From: Lachnospiraceae bacterium
Lineage (GTDB): Bacteria > Bacillota > Clostridia > Lachnospirales > Lachnospiraceae
Assembly: GCA_021202465.1 (NCBI GenBank)
Contig: JAJQCZ010000066.1
Location: forward strand, 1 to 64,000
Reading direction: 5' to 3'
Length of the DNA stretch: 64,000 bases
The position numbers and the translations under genes are program-made. The notes under the pieces are model-generated. The model searched no databases. It worked only from the letters and a program-made list of their open reading frames with translations, and was not told where the DNA came from. Each line of letters begins with the position of its first letter. Position 1 is the first letter of the stretch. Positions 23,847-33,193 of the stretch are shown here, piece by piece.

Positions 23847-26834
23847 TTAATCTGTTTCCTTTCTGCTTCTCTGCGCCCTGGCTCGGACGATGAGCTTTTC
23901 GATATTCGTGTACCTCCGCCTTGCCAAGTAACCATTATCCACCAGGAATTGAAGTACAGACGTTTTTTCTAATTTCACATCCGCATCTGTGAGCAACAAC
24001 ACAATAAAGTCATCTAAATTATCTATCCCGATAGAGCGCTTTACAATAGCGGACGTACATTCTGTCTTGTGAAAACCAGCATTGAGCAGGCGATAGTCTT
24101 TGCTATAGGCGTAAACATAGTGCTCAAGCAAAAAGCTGTTCCATGGGAAACCGGCATAAGGGAAAATTCCCAAATTATCTACCTGTCCAATGGCAATATA
24201 ATCCCCAGTGCAGACCCGGTCAAGGGCCGCATCCGTATCGGTTATATGGAATTGCGCTTGCTCCTGGGACACGAACTGCTCCTGACTGATGCGGAGGCTG
24301 TTTGCATACACGGCATCAAAGTAGATGGTAGAGTTCAAATCCTTTGCCAGCACTTCTAACTCGCTCATTGTAAAGCTATCATGGCTTTTTGCAAAATCCG
24401 CAAACACATCCGTCATGGAAATCTCTTTGCCCGGTGCGCTGATAATGTTGCCACGGAACGAGAAGCGGTCTCTGAATTTATAGCCGAGAGCGTCCCGGAA
24501 ACCGTAGACAGAAAAAGCTGTGTTGCCCTCAATGATATATGGGTACTTGGCCCGGATTGCTGCGTATAGCTCATTGCCGCTGATAAATTCTTTTTCTGCA
24601 ATGGCCTGTTCAATGATTTTTGAAATGTCCTCCAGCTCTTCCTCCGAAATCTGCACAGCGCTTTGGTGGAAGTAAGTGCCCTGCCCATTGCTGATAAATT
24701 CGCTATTTGTGGCAAGCAACTGTTTTATCCTGCTCTGGGGCAAATGGGGGAGTGCGGCGAAAATTTCCTCATATTTCACAGGGCGGCCAAATTCCTTCAT
24801 GCAAATGCGAAGCTCCTGAAGTGGGTCTGCCACCGCATTGGCCGTTTTGGAGAGGCTGCTTCGGTTCATGTAGAATTTTCCGCCGTTAACATACGCCAGA
24901 TATACCCTTAGTGCCTCTGGGTCATTATACAGCGGATAGTCCAGAAAATCTTCCGCAAATTTTGTACAAAGCGCCTGGTAATAGATGGTAGTTTTGCCGC
25001 TTTGGAAGCATTCCTCTATATACGCCAGCAGCTTTTCCTGAAGCGCTTTGCTGAGCATGACCTCCGGCAGATAGGCTCTGTCGTTGTAGGCAATACAGAG
25101 CTTCCCGATGATTCTGGAAATTTCCGTGTCGCTTTCTTTTGGCTCCATGCCATGTACATCGGCATAGGATTTTCGGAATCTCCGAATTTCAATGGCGGAA
25201 TCCATACGGAACCCACGCCGGAATTTTTCTCTTAGCACCTGTTCGTACAGCTCGTTGTGGTATTCCGGGTGGACAGCAGCATCGGGCGCCGCCGCAGGCG
25301 GGGAATATCGTACCGCCGTAGCCACTTTTGCAGCGCCGCCGTTACGAACGAATATGAGGAGCTTTGCAATCGCCGCCGTTGGCTGGTTGTGCCACTGCTT
25401 ATTGTACTCCGTGAATTCCTTGTCACGGAAAAGCGCATCCACCGTCGCCTGGGCTTCGCCATAATCCGAAGTGAAAAGCCGATGGGAAGCAAAATGACGT
25501 TCCTGCGCCATCGCCTCACAGTTGATAATAGCGGCGGTATAATTCTTGCACGTTGCAGGCGCCAGCTTTTGCACATTCAGAAGATAATTGTAGAAGCTGG
25601 AGCGGTCAACTACTGCGACCTGGTGGGGGTGGCTCTCCGGGGGCGGCGTTTCAGCAGGCTCTTTGGCAGCGGCTTTGCGTACATACTGGATAACCACATT
25701 TTCGTAATCCACAGCGCACAAATTGAGGATGTATTTCATCTTCCGAACTATATCTGCTGCACTGATGTTAGTTTCGATGATGTAGTCCGTCCCCGGCACC
25801 TGCTTGGGAGCAAACATCTGGGTTGCTTCTGCCCCTGTCGTCAGTTCAATGCGCCCTCCGCTGGAGGAAAATGACATCCCGGAATGGAAAAGGTGAGGAT
25901 AATCTTCCTCAAGTGTAGCAAAAAATGTGACGTACAACTCTTTCCAGGAGAAGCAAGGCTCCCTGCTTTCTTCAAAATACAAGAAGGAATAAGGCTTCGT
26001 ATATGTATAATCCTCTGGATTTTCAAAATCAATAACGTAGATTTCTGGTATGGGCTTTTCTTCATCCAATTCTAAACTCATGACCTTCGGCGCAGTACTA
26101 TGCACAGGAGATTCGTCCACAGAAGAGGAAACGGATTTCGTTGGCAGCGGCTTCTCGAGTTCGTGGGATACCGCTTGAATTTTTGGCTTTTCTTCAATCT
26201 TTCCTTCCTTTGGCACATTTTCCGTTATGTAAGCAAGGTAGTAACGGCCAGCAGAAACCAGCCTGGAAAACTGCCTTAAGTGCCGTGCGTGGAACATCTT
26301 ATTTTGCTCTAAAAAGCGCTGAACCGAGCGGATTGTTTCTTCATCAGTGGTTTCAAATAGAGGGCTGCGTAAAATCTTGGCTTTCATGCAGGACGATTCA
26401 ATTTCCGAGTAGCACCAATACAATTCAGATAATTGCGCCGGAGAGACTTTGGCAGAGAGCCATGTCATAAAATCAGATTCACATGACTTAGCATGGTTGA
26501 TCATGGATCTTGCCTCCTTCAATAATCTCTCGTATTCCTGCATATCTGTCCGATAAATTTCTGCCGCCTGTTCAAACAGTTTTGTTGCAGGCTTATTTGA
26601 TACGGTACATTCTTTGATTGCAGATTCCATGCTTTGCATCTGAAAGAATATCCCATTTTCGTTGCGGAAAACATCATCAATATCTTCACCTTGCTGGCGA
26701 GCCATTTCTCTAAGGTCGGAAGAAACTCGCTTAATAGCCTCGCTCCTTGAAACCTTTCCCTCTAAGACTTCAAGAAGCCCTTCCAGCAAAATGACAGCTT
26801 CATGTATATCCCATCTACGCTGTCTCTCAGGCAT
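23847..26834 (-). CDS. 995-residue protein of unknown function, first structural gene of the BREX-like operon
   Basis: I do not recognise the whole protein. Residues 1-75 (RRWDIHEAVILLEGLLEV, then FRNENGIFFQMQSME) form an N-terminal domain that I have seen in front of other uncharacterised Clostridia proteins. Around 430-520 is a helical segment (FYNYLLNV..LAPATCKNYTAAI) resembling the SAM-like core-binding domain of recombinases and of some restriction enzymes. The last 300 residues contain winged-helix-like stretches. No nuclease or ATPase motif is obvious. The start is ATG 26834 with GAGGAG nine bases upstream. Its stop lies 2 bp from the brxP start, so the two are tightly coupled, which argues for a shared function such as target recognition or regulation. 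Confidence 0.7.
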   Translation of the reverse strand: MPERQRRWDIHEAVILLEGLLEVLEGKVSRSEAIKRVSSDLREMARQQGEDIDDVFRNENGIFFQMQSMESAIKECTVSNKPATKLFEQAAEIYRTDMQEYERLLKEARSMINHAKSCESDFMTWLSAKVSPAQLSELYWCYSEIESSCMKAKILRSPLFETTDEETIRSVQRFLEQNKMFHARHLRQFSRLVSAGRYYLAYITENVPKEGKIEEKPKIQAVSHELEKPLPTKSVSSSVDESPVHSTAPKVMSLELDEEKPIPEIYVIDFENPEDYTYTKPYSFLYFEESREPCFSWKELYVTFFATLEEDYPHLFHSGMSFSSSGGRIELTTGAEATQMFAPKQVPGTDYIIETNISAADIVRKMKYILNLCAVDYENVVIQYVRKAAAKEPAETPPPESHPHQVAVVDRSSFYNYLLNVQKLAPATCKNYTAAIINCEAMAQERHFASHRLFTSDYGEAQATVDALFRDKEFTEYNKQWHNQPTAAIAKLLIFVRNGGAAKVATAVRYSPPAAAPDAAVHPEYHNELYEQVLREKFRRGFRMDSAIEIRRFRKSYADVHGMEPKESDTEISRIIGKLCIAYNDRAYLPEVMLSKALQEKLLAYIEECFQSGKTTIYYQALCTKFAEDFLDYPLYNDPEALRVYLAYVNGGKFYMNRSSLSKTANAVADPLQELRICMKEFGRPVKYEEIFAALPHLPQSRIKQLLATNSEFISNGQGTYFHQSAVQISEEELEDISKIIEQAIAEKEFISGNELYAAIRAKYPYIIEGNTAFSVYGFRDALGYKFRDRFSFRGNIISAPGKEISMTDVFADFAKSHDSFTMSELEVLAKDLNSTIYFDAVYANSLRISQEQFVSQEQAQFHITDTDAALDRVCTGDYIAIGQVDNLGIFPYAGFPWNSFLLEHYVYAYSKDYRLLNAGFHKTECTSAIVKRSIGIDNLDDFIVLLLTDADVKLEKTSVLQFLVDNGYLARRRYTNIEKLIVRARAQRSRKETD

Positions 26835-26890
26835 CTACGGCAACTCCTCTTGAAAAATCACAATTTCATCAGTATCTATGATTCACTATC

Positions 26891-27871
26891 TTACGATAGC
26901 ACTTCTTCAGCTCGTGCTCTGTATTCCTTCACCACATCATCTGGCGAGATTACTCGCATCTGCTTTCCGAACTGGAATAGCCATCCCCAAAAGGTCGGAG
27001 AAAGCTGAACCCCAACGGTTGCAATATTTCGATCCTCAACGGAGGTCATTAGCTTTACGCCCTCTCCAAAGCGGTCATAGACTACACCAGTCAAACCCTT
27101 ATCAAATTCTAAGGCGACTGTTTTGAGTTCTCCACCGTACATCTTAAATGCCTGCTCGGTATATTTGGCGACCTGGCTGCGTAACTCAATGGCCTTTTCA
27201 GAGATGTCTTCGTCTATGATTTCCACGGAATCCATACGGTCAACACGGTAATTGGCGGTATTATCATGTCTGGCACTATAGACCACAACATAGTAATTGT
27301 CCTCATTATAGACTAGCGCCACAGGTTCAACCACATAGTGATGGCCATCTCTGCGATACACCTTTTCCCTGTCAATATCAATATCGAAGTAGCGGAAGAT
27401 GACCTTTTTTTGTTGTTGAATGGCATCCTCCAGCGTGTTCACATTATAATAAATATGTTCATTGCTATGCTTTCTGGTGTTAAAGCACACCAGATTACTC
27501 TTCAAAATTTCTGCTCTGTGTGTACCGCCGAGATTTGCAATCTTTGCTATCAATTCTTCCGTCTTTTTATCCGTAATAAAGCTTGCAGCCTGGACAGCAT
27601 CAATCAAAATTTTCAATTCCGGAGCAGAGAAACTTCTGTCATCAACATAGTAAGCTTTGCTTCTGCCAACTGCTGTTTCCAGAATCTCAATACCAATTTC
27701 GTTTAGGAGTGCAATATCACGGCTTACAACCCTTCGGTCACATGGAATATCATTGCTATGCATATAGTCACAAATCTGATTCGTAGTTAAGGGGTGCTGC
27801 TCATCGGATTGCTGGCGCAGTAACTCCAAGAGCTTCACCAGCTTAATCTTTTGCCAGTTTTTTTGAGACAT
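26891..27871 (-). CDS. WYL-domain transcriptional regulator of the defence block
   Basis: This is 326 residues. An N-terminal winged helix-turn-helix (TTNQICDYM, then CDRRVVSRDIALLNEIGI, the recognition helix) is followed by a WYL domain (VEPVALVYNEDNYYVVVYS) near 180-200 and a WCX-like C-terminal extension (SPTFWGWLFQFGKQMRVISP). WYL regulators are common first genes of BREX and other defence operons and bind DNA under control of a nucleic-acid or nucleotide ligand. The ATG at 27871 has GGAGG nine bases upstream. It is the first gene of the block, with its own promoter and an inverted repeat in the leader, so it probably represses itself and the following genes. Confidence 0.85.
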   Translation of the reverse strand: MSQKNWQKIKLVKLLELLRQQSDEQHPLTTNQICDYMHSNDIPCDRRVVSRDIALLNEIGIEILETAVGRSKAYYVDDRSFSAPELKILIDAVQAASFITDKKTEELIAKIANLGGTHRAEILKSNLVCFNTRKHSNEHIYYNVNTLEDAIQQQKKVIFRYFDIDIDREKVYRRDGHHYVVEPVALVYNEDNYYVVVYSARHDNTANYRVDRMDSVEIIDEDISEKAIELRSQVAKYTEQAFKMYGGELKTVALEFDKGLTGVVYDRFGEGVKLMTSVEDRNIATVGVQLSPTFWGWLFQFGKQMRVISPDDVVKEYRARAEEVLS

Positions 27872-27895
27872 AAGCCACCTCCAACATCATCAATG

Positions 27896-27917
27896 CATGT
27901 AAAGACAAAAATACATG
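27896..27917 (-). promoter_or_regulatory. Putative operator, inverted repeat CATGTA-N10-TACATG
   Basis: Perfect 6-bp arms (27896-27901 and 27912-27917) lie between the -10 box and the start codon of the WYL regulator. Such a dyad in the leader fits an autoregulator site; binding by this protein is inferred. Confidence 0.5.
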
Positions 27918-27921
27918 TTAT

Positions 27922-27950
27922 ATTATACTCGAAGTGTCGACAAATTTCAA
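27922..27950 (-). promoter_or_regulatory. Promoter of the WYL regulator and BREX-like operon
   Basis: On the minus strand TTGAAA (27945-27950), 17 bp and TATAAT (27922-27927) form a near-consensus sigma-70 promoter about 50 bp before the start codon. Confidence 0.8.
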
Positions 27951-28075
27951 CCTTTTAGAGTAATAAATTCAGGACAGTTCGGTATTATTTCAGAAAAATC
28001 ACTCTCTTGACAGTTGTGATAATAAAAACCTTAAAGGCATAAACTTTTGAGGGCGTACTTAATTGTCATAAATTG

Positions 28076-28107
28076 TGCACCTCCAAAGTGTTGTCTTTGG
28101 AGGTGCA
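28076..28107 (-). terminator. Terminator hairpin at the end of the conjugation operon
   Basis: TGCACCTCCAAAG (28076-28088) and CTTTGGAGGTGCA (28095-28107) form a perfect 13-bp stem with a 6-nt loop, 54 bp after the stop of the CHAP gene. The following bases (CAATTTATG on the minus strand) are only weakly T-rich. It separates the ICE operon from the promoter of the defence block. Confidence 0.7.
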
Positions 28108-28160
28108 AATCACGACAATGATCTCTACATAGGGTGCGGCTCACATGAATACGCACCATT

Positions 28161-29933
28161 TTAGTATTGTGGTATCCCGTAGCCCAGTATTTCGTAATAT
28201 CCCACGGGGTAACTGCGTTCACGGCAGCTATCTGAGGTATTGCCCTCGATGGTATAGACAATTCCGTTCTCCACCTTTTCGACAATTCCCGTGTGGTCAG
28301 GGTTTCCGTCCTGTCCGTCGTCCCCGTCCCAGTCGAAGAAGATAATCATTCCGGCAACAGGCTCGTCGTCGCCATCGGCCCATTGCCCACGGCTCTTGAA
28401 CCAATCCATGCCGACAGAACAGCCGGCATACTTGGGGATGATGCCCGAATCAATATAGCCGCACTCGTTGGCGCACCAGCTTACAAAACAGGCGCACCAT
28501 TCCACTCGGCTTCCGAAGCCATACCAGCTCCAATAAGGCTCGCCGCCAACGTTGCCCACCTGAGAGAGTGCTACGGTGACAATGGCATCGTCGCTGTAAT
28601 GGATTCCATACAGAACCTCCGCCCAAAGAGAGCTGTTCTCATCAGCCAATAGCTGTGTCAAATATTCTTTCTGTTCGTCATTGAAGCCGTATTGCTTCGC
28701 CATTTCTTCTACGGTTTTGTGGCTCACGGTGATATACAAATAGGTCTTGGTAACGGTTGTTTCTGTCTGGACGATATTGCCATTTCCATCATCGGTTTCG
28801 GTAATCTCTGTTTCTGTCACTTCCTCTGTTCGAGAAGATATGCTGTTCATCTCCCAAAAGATGTCGGATAAAAGCTGCTTCTTGCTCTCATCCATGGACG
28901 CAACCTCCTGAGCATTGTCCTCGTTCATATTGGTTTTTACAGCATATACAGCCAGCACATCCTTCCAAACAGCACGGCTTCCGCTCATTTCAAGGGAATC
29001 ATATGAAGCTGCATTCTGAATCTCCGTTATCCTGTCATTGTACTGCGTGTTGATTTCCTGAACGACAGACGGCATACTCATGCCTGTGCCGGTGTCCTCG
29101 CCAGAAAAGAATATCCCGAAAACAGAGCCGAACAAAAGGGCAATCAGGCAAATCACAATGATGATGACTACAGCCACCCAGCCGCCAGCAATAATAGCGG
29201 AAATCAGCGCTTTTGTGGCGGCGATAATTGCCTTGATGGTAGCAATTGTTGCCTTTATCGTTAGCTTCACGCCCTTTGCCACGGCTTTTGCCGTTGCCTT
29301 TGCAACCTGTACAGCCCTTTGTGCCGCCTTTGCGGATGCCTTTGCTGCTTTCTGGGCGGCTTTTACGGATTGCTCTGCCGTCTTGATGGTCGTTTTTGCC
29401 GTGCGTTCAGCGGTTTTTACAGTCTTTGCTGCTGTCTTAGAGCTGCCTTTCTTAACGGTTTTAATCGTCTTTTTGCCAGCGGATTTTGCCGACTGCTTCA
29501 CCGTCTTGCCCGTTTGCTCTACAATTCGGGAGCCTTGCCGCCCTGCATCGCTCGCCGTTTGCCTTGCGGAAGGAGAGGAGCGGTGATAGGGGGCTTCCGA
29601 TTTATTCACCGTTCTTTTAGCTGCCTGCTTGTCTTTGAATTGCTGGATGTCCTGTTTCGCTTTTTGAGCATTCTCCTTGGTATCCCTCACGCCTTTTCTG
29701 CCAAGCCTGTCAAATTGATGGGCAGCTTCGCTGGCGACACGCTCACCGCCAGACGACATTTTCCCGGAGGCATATTCCTCCGGGCTGGCTTCTTCGGCAT
29801 AAAAGGCTTGTTCTGCTTTCTCTTTCGTCTGGATATATGCGGTACGCATACGATCTCCGGCAACAGCAGCTTTGTCAATTTGTTTGATGGTACCTTTGAC
29901 CACATCTTTGGTTTTGATTTTCTTATCCGCCAT
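28161..29933 (-). CDS. Conjugation peptidoglycan hydrolase with CHAP domain
   Basis: This is 590 residues from ATG 29933 (AAGGAGG nearby). The first 250 residues are a charged Lys/Ala/Thr-rich region with repeated TAKTTIKTAEQSV-like segments, typical of the soluble tail of ICE VirB1-like proteins. A membrane helix follows (about 258-280, VAVVIIIVICLIALLFG). The C-terminal 140 residues form a CHAP amidase/endopeptidase with catalytic Cys in EWCACFVSW, His in NPDHTGIV and the EGNT turn. The enzyme would open the wall locally so that the type IV secretion channel can assemble. It is the last gene of the conjugation operon, separated from sortase by a structured spacer. Confidence 0.85.
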   Translation of the reverse strand: MADKKIKTKDVVKGTIKQIDKAAVAGDRMRTAYIQTKEKAEQAFYAEEASPEEYASGKMSSGGERVASEAAHQFDRLGRKGVRDTKENAQKAKQDIQQFKDKQAAKRTVNKSEAPYHRSSPSARQTASDAGRQGSRIVEQTGKTVKQSAKSAGKKTIKTVKKGSSKTAAKTVKTAERTAKTTIKTAEQSVKAAQKAAKASAKAAQRAVQVAKATAKAVAKGVKLTIKATIATIKAIIAATKALISAIIAGGWVAVVIIIVICLIALLFGSVFGIFFSGEDTGTGMSMPSVVQEINTQYNDRITEIQNAASYDSLEMSGSRAVWKDVLAVYAVKTNMNEDNAQEVASMDESKKQLLSDIFWEMNSISSRTEEVTETEITETDDGNGNIVQTETTVTKTYLYITVSHKTVEEMAKQYGFNDEQKEYLTQLLADENSSLWAEVLYGIHYSDDAIVTVALSQVGNVGGEPYWSWYGFGSRVEWCACFVSWCANECGYIDSGIIPKYAGCSVGMDWFKSRGQWADGDDEPVAGMIIFFDWDGDDGQDGNPDHTGIVEKVENGIVYTIEGNTSDSCRERSYPVGYYEILGYGIPQY

Positions 29934-29948
29934 GGAATCCTCCTTTCC

Positions 29949-30062
29949 TGTCCGCATTTAGAAAGCCCAAAACGGGGCAAGGCATATAAACACCCTGCCC
30001 CGTCAGATTGGTGCCGAAAAAGCCTTGATATATCGGGACTTTTTCGCTCCTAAATGCGGACA
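29949..30062 (-). ncRNA. Structured intergenic RNA, possible three-way junction
   Basis: Between the sortase stop and the ribosome binding site of the CHAP gene three perfect helices nest: an outer 13-bp helix TGTCCGCATTTAG (29949-29961) with CTAAATGCGGACA (30050-30062); inside it CGAAAAAG/CTTTTTCG (30015-30022 with 30039-30046); and ACGGGGCA/TGCCCCGT (29972-29979 with 29996-30003). The element fills almost the whole spacer. No known RNA family is recognised. It could control translation of the hydrolase, stabilise the message or be a processing site. Confidence 0.5.
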
Positions 30063-30065
30063 ATG

Positions 30066-30842
30066 CTATATCTTTTTGGCAACCAAAACAAGCCTGCCGT
30101 TTGTCTGCGAATACTCACAGGTGGAGAGCGTAATGAGCTTGTCGCCATATTCCGCCGTTACCCCTGTGTCATATAGAGCAAGCGCCTTGCAGCGGTTAAT
30201 GAAGCTATCAAAGTCCTCGGCGCTCTCAGCGTTGACGAAGGTGTAATATCGAAAGGCATCCTCGCTGTTGGTATAAACCACAGTCTTAAACACCGCTACA
30301 ATCTCATACTCCGCTTTTTCCGTAAGCGTGCTGAAGAAAATTGTCGGATGCGCCTGCCAGAAACTCTCCGACTTGAACATTTCCAAATCGCAGAACATGG
30401 AGCCATTCTTCATGTGATGCCCATAGATGATAATGTTGTCCGAGTAGTAGATGTCGCAATTTTCCTGCACATAAGGACAGCCATAGTCAGAATAGCTGCC
30501 GTCAAAGGCGTGCTTCAGATAGAAATTGGGATTGTCTACGGATTGGACCACGGGATAGTTGATGTTGGTATCCGCAATGGTAATCCATCCGACCAAATCC
30601 GTATTCTGCTCGTAAAGCATGGCAAGCTCCGGCAGAATTGCCGATTCCGTTGCTTCGGGTTCTGTGCCGTCCGTCGCCCCCGTTTCGCTGGGAACCGTTG
30701 CTTCTTCTACCTGCTCGGCAAGGTCATTGTAAAGCACCGCCTGTGCTTGCCCCTGTATAAAGTAGGAGCAAATGAAATAGGTGCTGACCGCAAACAGCGC
30801 AGCCAGCACCGCCATAATTGTGATACAGATTTTCTTTTTCAT
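30066..30842 (-). CDS. Class B sortase
   Basis: This is 258 residues: an N-terminal membrane anchor (residues 5-27), an acidic Thr/Glu linker, then the sortase fold. Catalytic residues are visible: His in IIYGHHM, Cys in TLSTCEYS and Arg in NGRLVLVA. The order VGWITIADTNINYPVVQ near 90-105 is typical of class B. It would attach a surface protein of the element to the cell wall, the best candidate being the LPxTG-like (TPKTG) adhesin at 56331-60596. The upstream virB4 gene ends 17 bp before it, so it belongs to the transfer operon. Confidence 0.9.
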   Translation of the reverse strand: MKKKICITIMAVLAALFAVSTYFICSYFIQGQAQAVLYNDLAEQVEEATVPSETGATDGTEPEATESAILPELAMLYEQNTDLVGWITIADTNINYPVVQSVDNPNFYLKHAFDGSYSDYGCPYVQENCDIYYSDNIIIYGHHMKNGSMFCDLEMFKSESFWQAHPTIFFSTLTEKAEYEIVAVFKTVVYTNSEDAFRYYTFVNAESAEDFDSFINRCKALALYDTGVTAEYGDKLITLSTCEYSQTNGRLVLVAKKI

Positions 30843-30859
30843 AAGCGCCTTTCTGCCGG

Positions 30860-33193
30860 TTACGCACCTTCACCGGGCTTCGTGGTCATCAGCTTGTAGA
30901 GGGAGGTGTTCTTAGGGAACTTATTCGCAAAGGGCACAAGCGCACTGCCCACCTTAATTAGCCCATGACCGGCTTCCACATTGGTGATATAGCTCATCTG
31001 GAGGTCAGAGATATTCAATAGCTTGGCAAGCTCCACACGGTCAGTAGATGCCTGATTGAGCATAATGATGAACTCCGAGTTTGCCAGCATGGTTCTTGCC
31101 GTGTGGCTCTGGAGCAGGTCGTCCACATTCTGGGTAATGCCGGTGGCATAAGCACCATATTTCCGCACACGCTTCCAGAGGGTAAACAGAAAATTGGCAG
31201 AATATTCGTGCTGGAACAGCAGGTATATCTCATCAATGAAGATGAAGGTCTGCTTGCCCTTGGCACGGTTCTGTGTGATGCGGTTTAAGATGCTGTCCAG
31301 AACGACCAGCATACCAATGGGCATAAGCTGCTTGCCCAGGTCCAGGATGTCATAGCAGATCAGGCGGTTGCTGGTGTCCACGTTGGTTTCCTTGGCAAAG
31401 GTATTCAGGGAACCGTTGGTGAATAGCTCAATCGCCAGCGCAATCTCCTGGGCTTCGGGTTCATCCTGCTTCAAAAGCTCCATACGGAAGTCCTGCAAGG
31501 TTGGAACCTTTCCCTGATAGTCGCTCTGCTGATAGTTTCGATATACGCCGGCTGCGCAGCGGTCAATGATAGACTTTTGCTTTGCACCGAGATTGGAGCC
31601 GCCAATGAGCTGTTCGCACAGCGACATGATAAACTCCGATTTCAGAATGACTGGGTTTGCCCCGTCTCCGTAGTTCTTACTCATATCCATGGCATTGATA
31701 TGGCTTGGAGAGGTGGCGGAGATGTTGATGATCTCACCGCCCAGGGCGTTTACAAGGGCAGAATACTCCCGTTCGGGGTCAATGATGATAATATCCGCAT
31801 TTGAGGAGAGCACCTGATTGATGATTTCTCCTTTTGCGGCAAAGGATTTGCCGCCGCCGGAAACGCCCAGAATGAAGGAGTTGCCATTGAGAAGCTGCCT
31901 ACGGTCAGCGATAATCATATTCTTGGAAATGACATTCTGCCCATAGTAAATCCCGTTCTCGTGGTAGATGTCCTGCACACGGAACGGGATAAAAACAGCG
32001 AGGCTTTCTGTAGTAAGTGTGCGGAAGGAATCAATCTTCCGGGTGCCAAAGGGCAGCACCGTGTTCAGCCCATCCATCTGCTGGAATTTGAGAACACCGA
32101 ACTGGCAAAGGTGCTTTCTGGCTGTGGTCAGAAGCGCTTCGGTATCGTTGTCCAGCTCCTCCTTGCTGTCTGCCGTGTGGACAAGGGTGAGAACTGCAAA
32201 CATCATCCGCTGGTCACGGGTAGTCAGGTCATCCAAAAACTCCTTCATTTCCTTTTTCTGCTGCTCCATGTCGTAAGGCACAGTTGCAGAAAAGTTGTTG
32301 TTCTGATTCTGCTTGCGCTGCCAGTTGGTGATGTTGGTTTCCACGCCCAGCAGACGGGTTTCCGCCTCCTTCACTGCTTCGTCAGTAGGGACGGGAACAA
32401 TGTCAATGGACATCATCATATTGCGGTTCATATCCGTCAGCTCCGCTACCATGCTGTCCTTGATATAGGACGCATATTCCCGAAGAAACAGCACTCTGCC
32501 GTAGCGATTTCCCATTTTGAAATAGTCCTTTTCAAACTCAAAGGTGTCCGGGCAGATAAAGTCCTTGAAATCGTGCCCCTTTTTGCGGGTTTCGTGAATG
32601 TCAAAGTGGAAGCTGGTTTCCTCTCCAGCCCGGTAGAAGTCGTGGAAAATGCGGAGTCTTTCGTCCGTTTCCATTTCTACCGCCTTACTGCCCAGCTTGG
32701 AAAAATGCAGAATCAGCTCGCTGCCCACACGGGCGAAGTAGTTTCTGGCATCCTCCACATTTTTCTTGCTGACCGTGATTGTCACATACTTGTCCTGCAC
32801 GATGGAATTGGCACCGGTGGCTTTGTCCAAAAGCATTTTGTTATATTCCACCCGGTATTGATCCAGCACATCCCCGGTGAGTGGAATGAGGATGGTCTTT
32901 TCAAAATCCAAACGGTTCAGGCGGCGGTTGTTGATGGTGATTTTGGTGGTTGCACCGCTGTCAAAGGAATTGAGCAGCTCGGAGTATTGAAGGAACATCG
33001 CCTCCTTATCCTCCCGGCTGGCGACGGCGTAGTTGATGTCCGTAAACGCAAAGGTCTTAGAATACTTATCCCTTCCGACCCGGAAAATGCCGTCGTCATA
33101 GATTGCTGTAATGGGAATCACATCCTGAACGCCCCTTGGCACAACAAATTTTTCTTTGTCCTGTTTGAACAGGTTACTTAGCGTCTTAATCAT
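30860..33193 (-). CDS. VirB4-type conjugation ATPase
   Basis: This is 777 residues. The N-terminal 400 residues form the VirB4/TraE domain; the C-terminal HerA-like ATPase has Walker A GVSGGGKS near residue 443 and IIDPEREYSALV behind it, and Walker B IFIDEIYLL near 645. It drives assembly of the type IV secretion channel and DNA transfer at the inner face of the membrane. The start codon overlaps the end of the PrgI gene by 8 bp. Gene order PrgI-VirB4 is standard for Tn1549/CTn-like elements. Confidence 0.9.
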   Translation of the reverse strand: MIKTLSNLFKQDKEKFVVPRGVQDVIPITAIYDDGIFRVGRDKYSKTFAFTDINYAVASREDKEAMFLQYSELLNSFDSGATTKITINNRRLNRLDFEKTILIPLTGDVLDQYRVEYNKMLLDKATGANSIVQDKYVTITVSKKNVEDARNYFARVGSELILHFSKLGSKAVEMETDERLRIFHDFYRAGEETSFHFDIHETRKKGHDFKDFICPDTFEFEKDYFKMGNRYGRVLFLREYASYIKDSMVAELTDMNRNMMMSIDIVPVPTDEAVKEAETRLLGVETNITNWQRKQNQNNNFSATVPYDMEQQKKEMKEFLDDLTTRDQRMMFAVLTLVHTADSKEELDNDTEALLTTARKHLCQFGVLKFQQMDGLNTVLPFGTRKIDSFRTLTTESLAVFIPFRVQDIYHENGIYYGQNVISKNMIIADRRQLLNGNSFILGVSGGGKSFAAKGEIINQVLSSNADIIIIDPEREYSALVNALGGEIINISATSPSHINAMDMSKNYGDGANPVILKSEFIMSLCEQLIGGSNLGAKQKSIIDRCAAGVYRNYQQSDYQGKVPTLQDFRMELLKQDEPEAQEIALAIELFTNGSLNTFAKETNVDTSNRLICYDILDLGKQLMPIGMLVVLDSILNRITQNRAKGKQTFIFIDEIYLLFQHEYSANFLFTLWKRVRKYGAYATGITQNVDDLLQSHTARTMLANSEFIIMLNQASTDRVELAKLLNISDLQMSYITNVEAGHGLIKVGSALVPFANKFPKNTSLYKLMTTKPGEGA

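Noticed and set aside
28161-29933. Repeated TAKTAEK-like units in the CHAP gene as a DNA repeat or CRISPR-like array
   Set aside because: The units are degenerate Lys/Ala/Thr codons of a protein linker with no constant repeat length and no spacers.
31961-33181. Long plus-strand open frame of 406 codons opposite virB4
   Set aside because: It is a mirror of the virB4 frame; the translation has no domain features and no ribosome binding site, whereas the minus strand encodes a full VirB4 ATPase.
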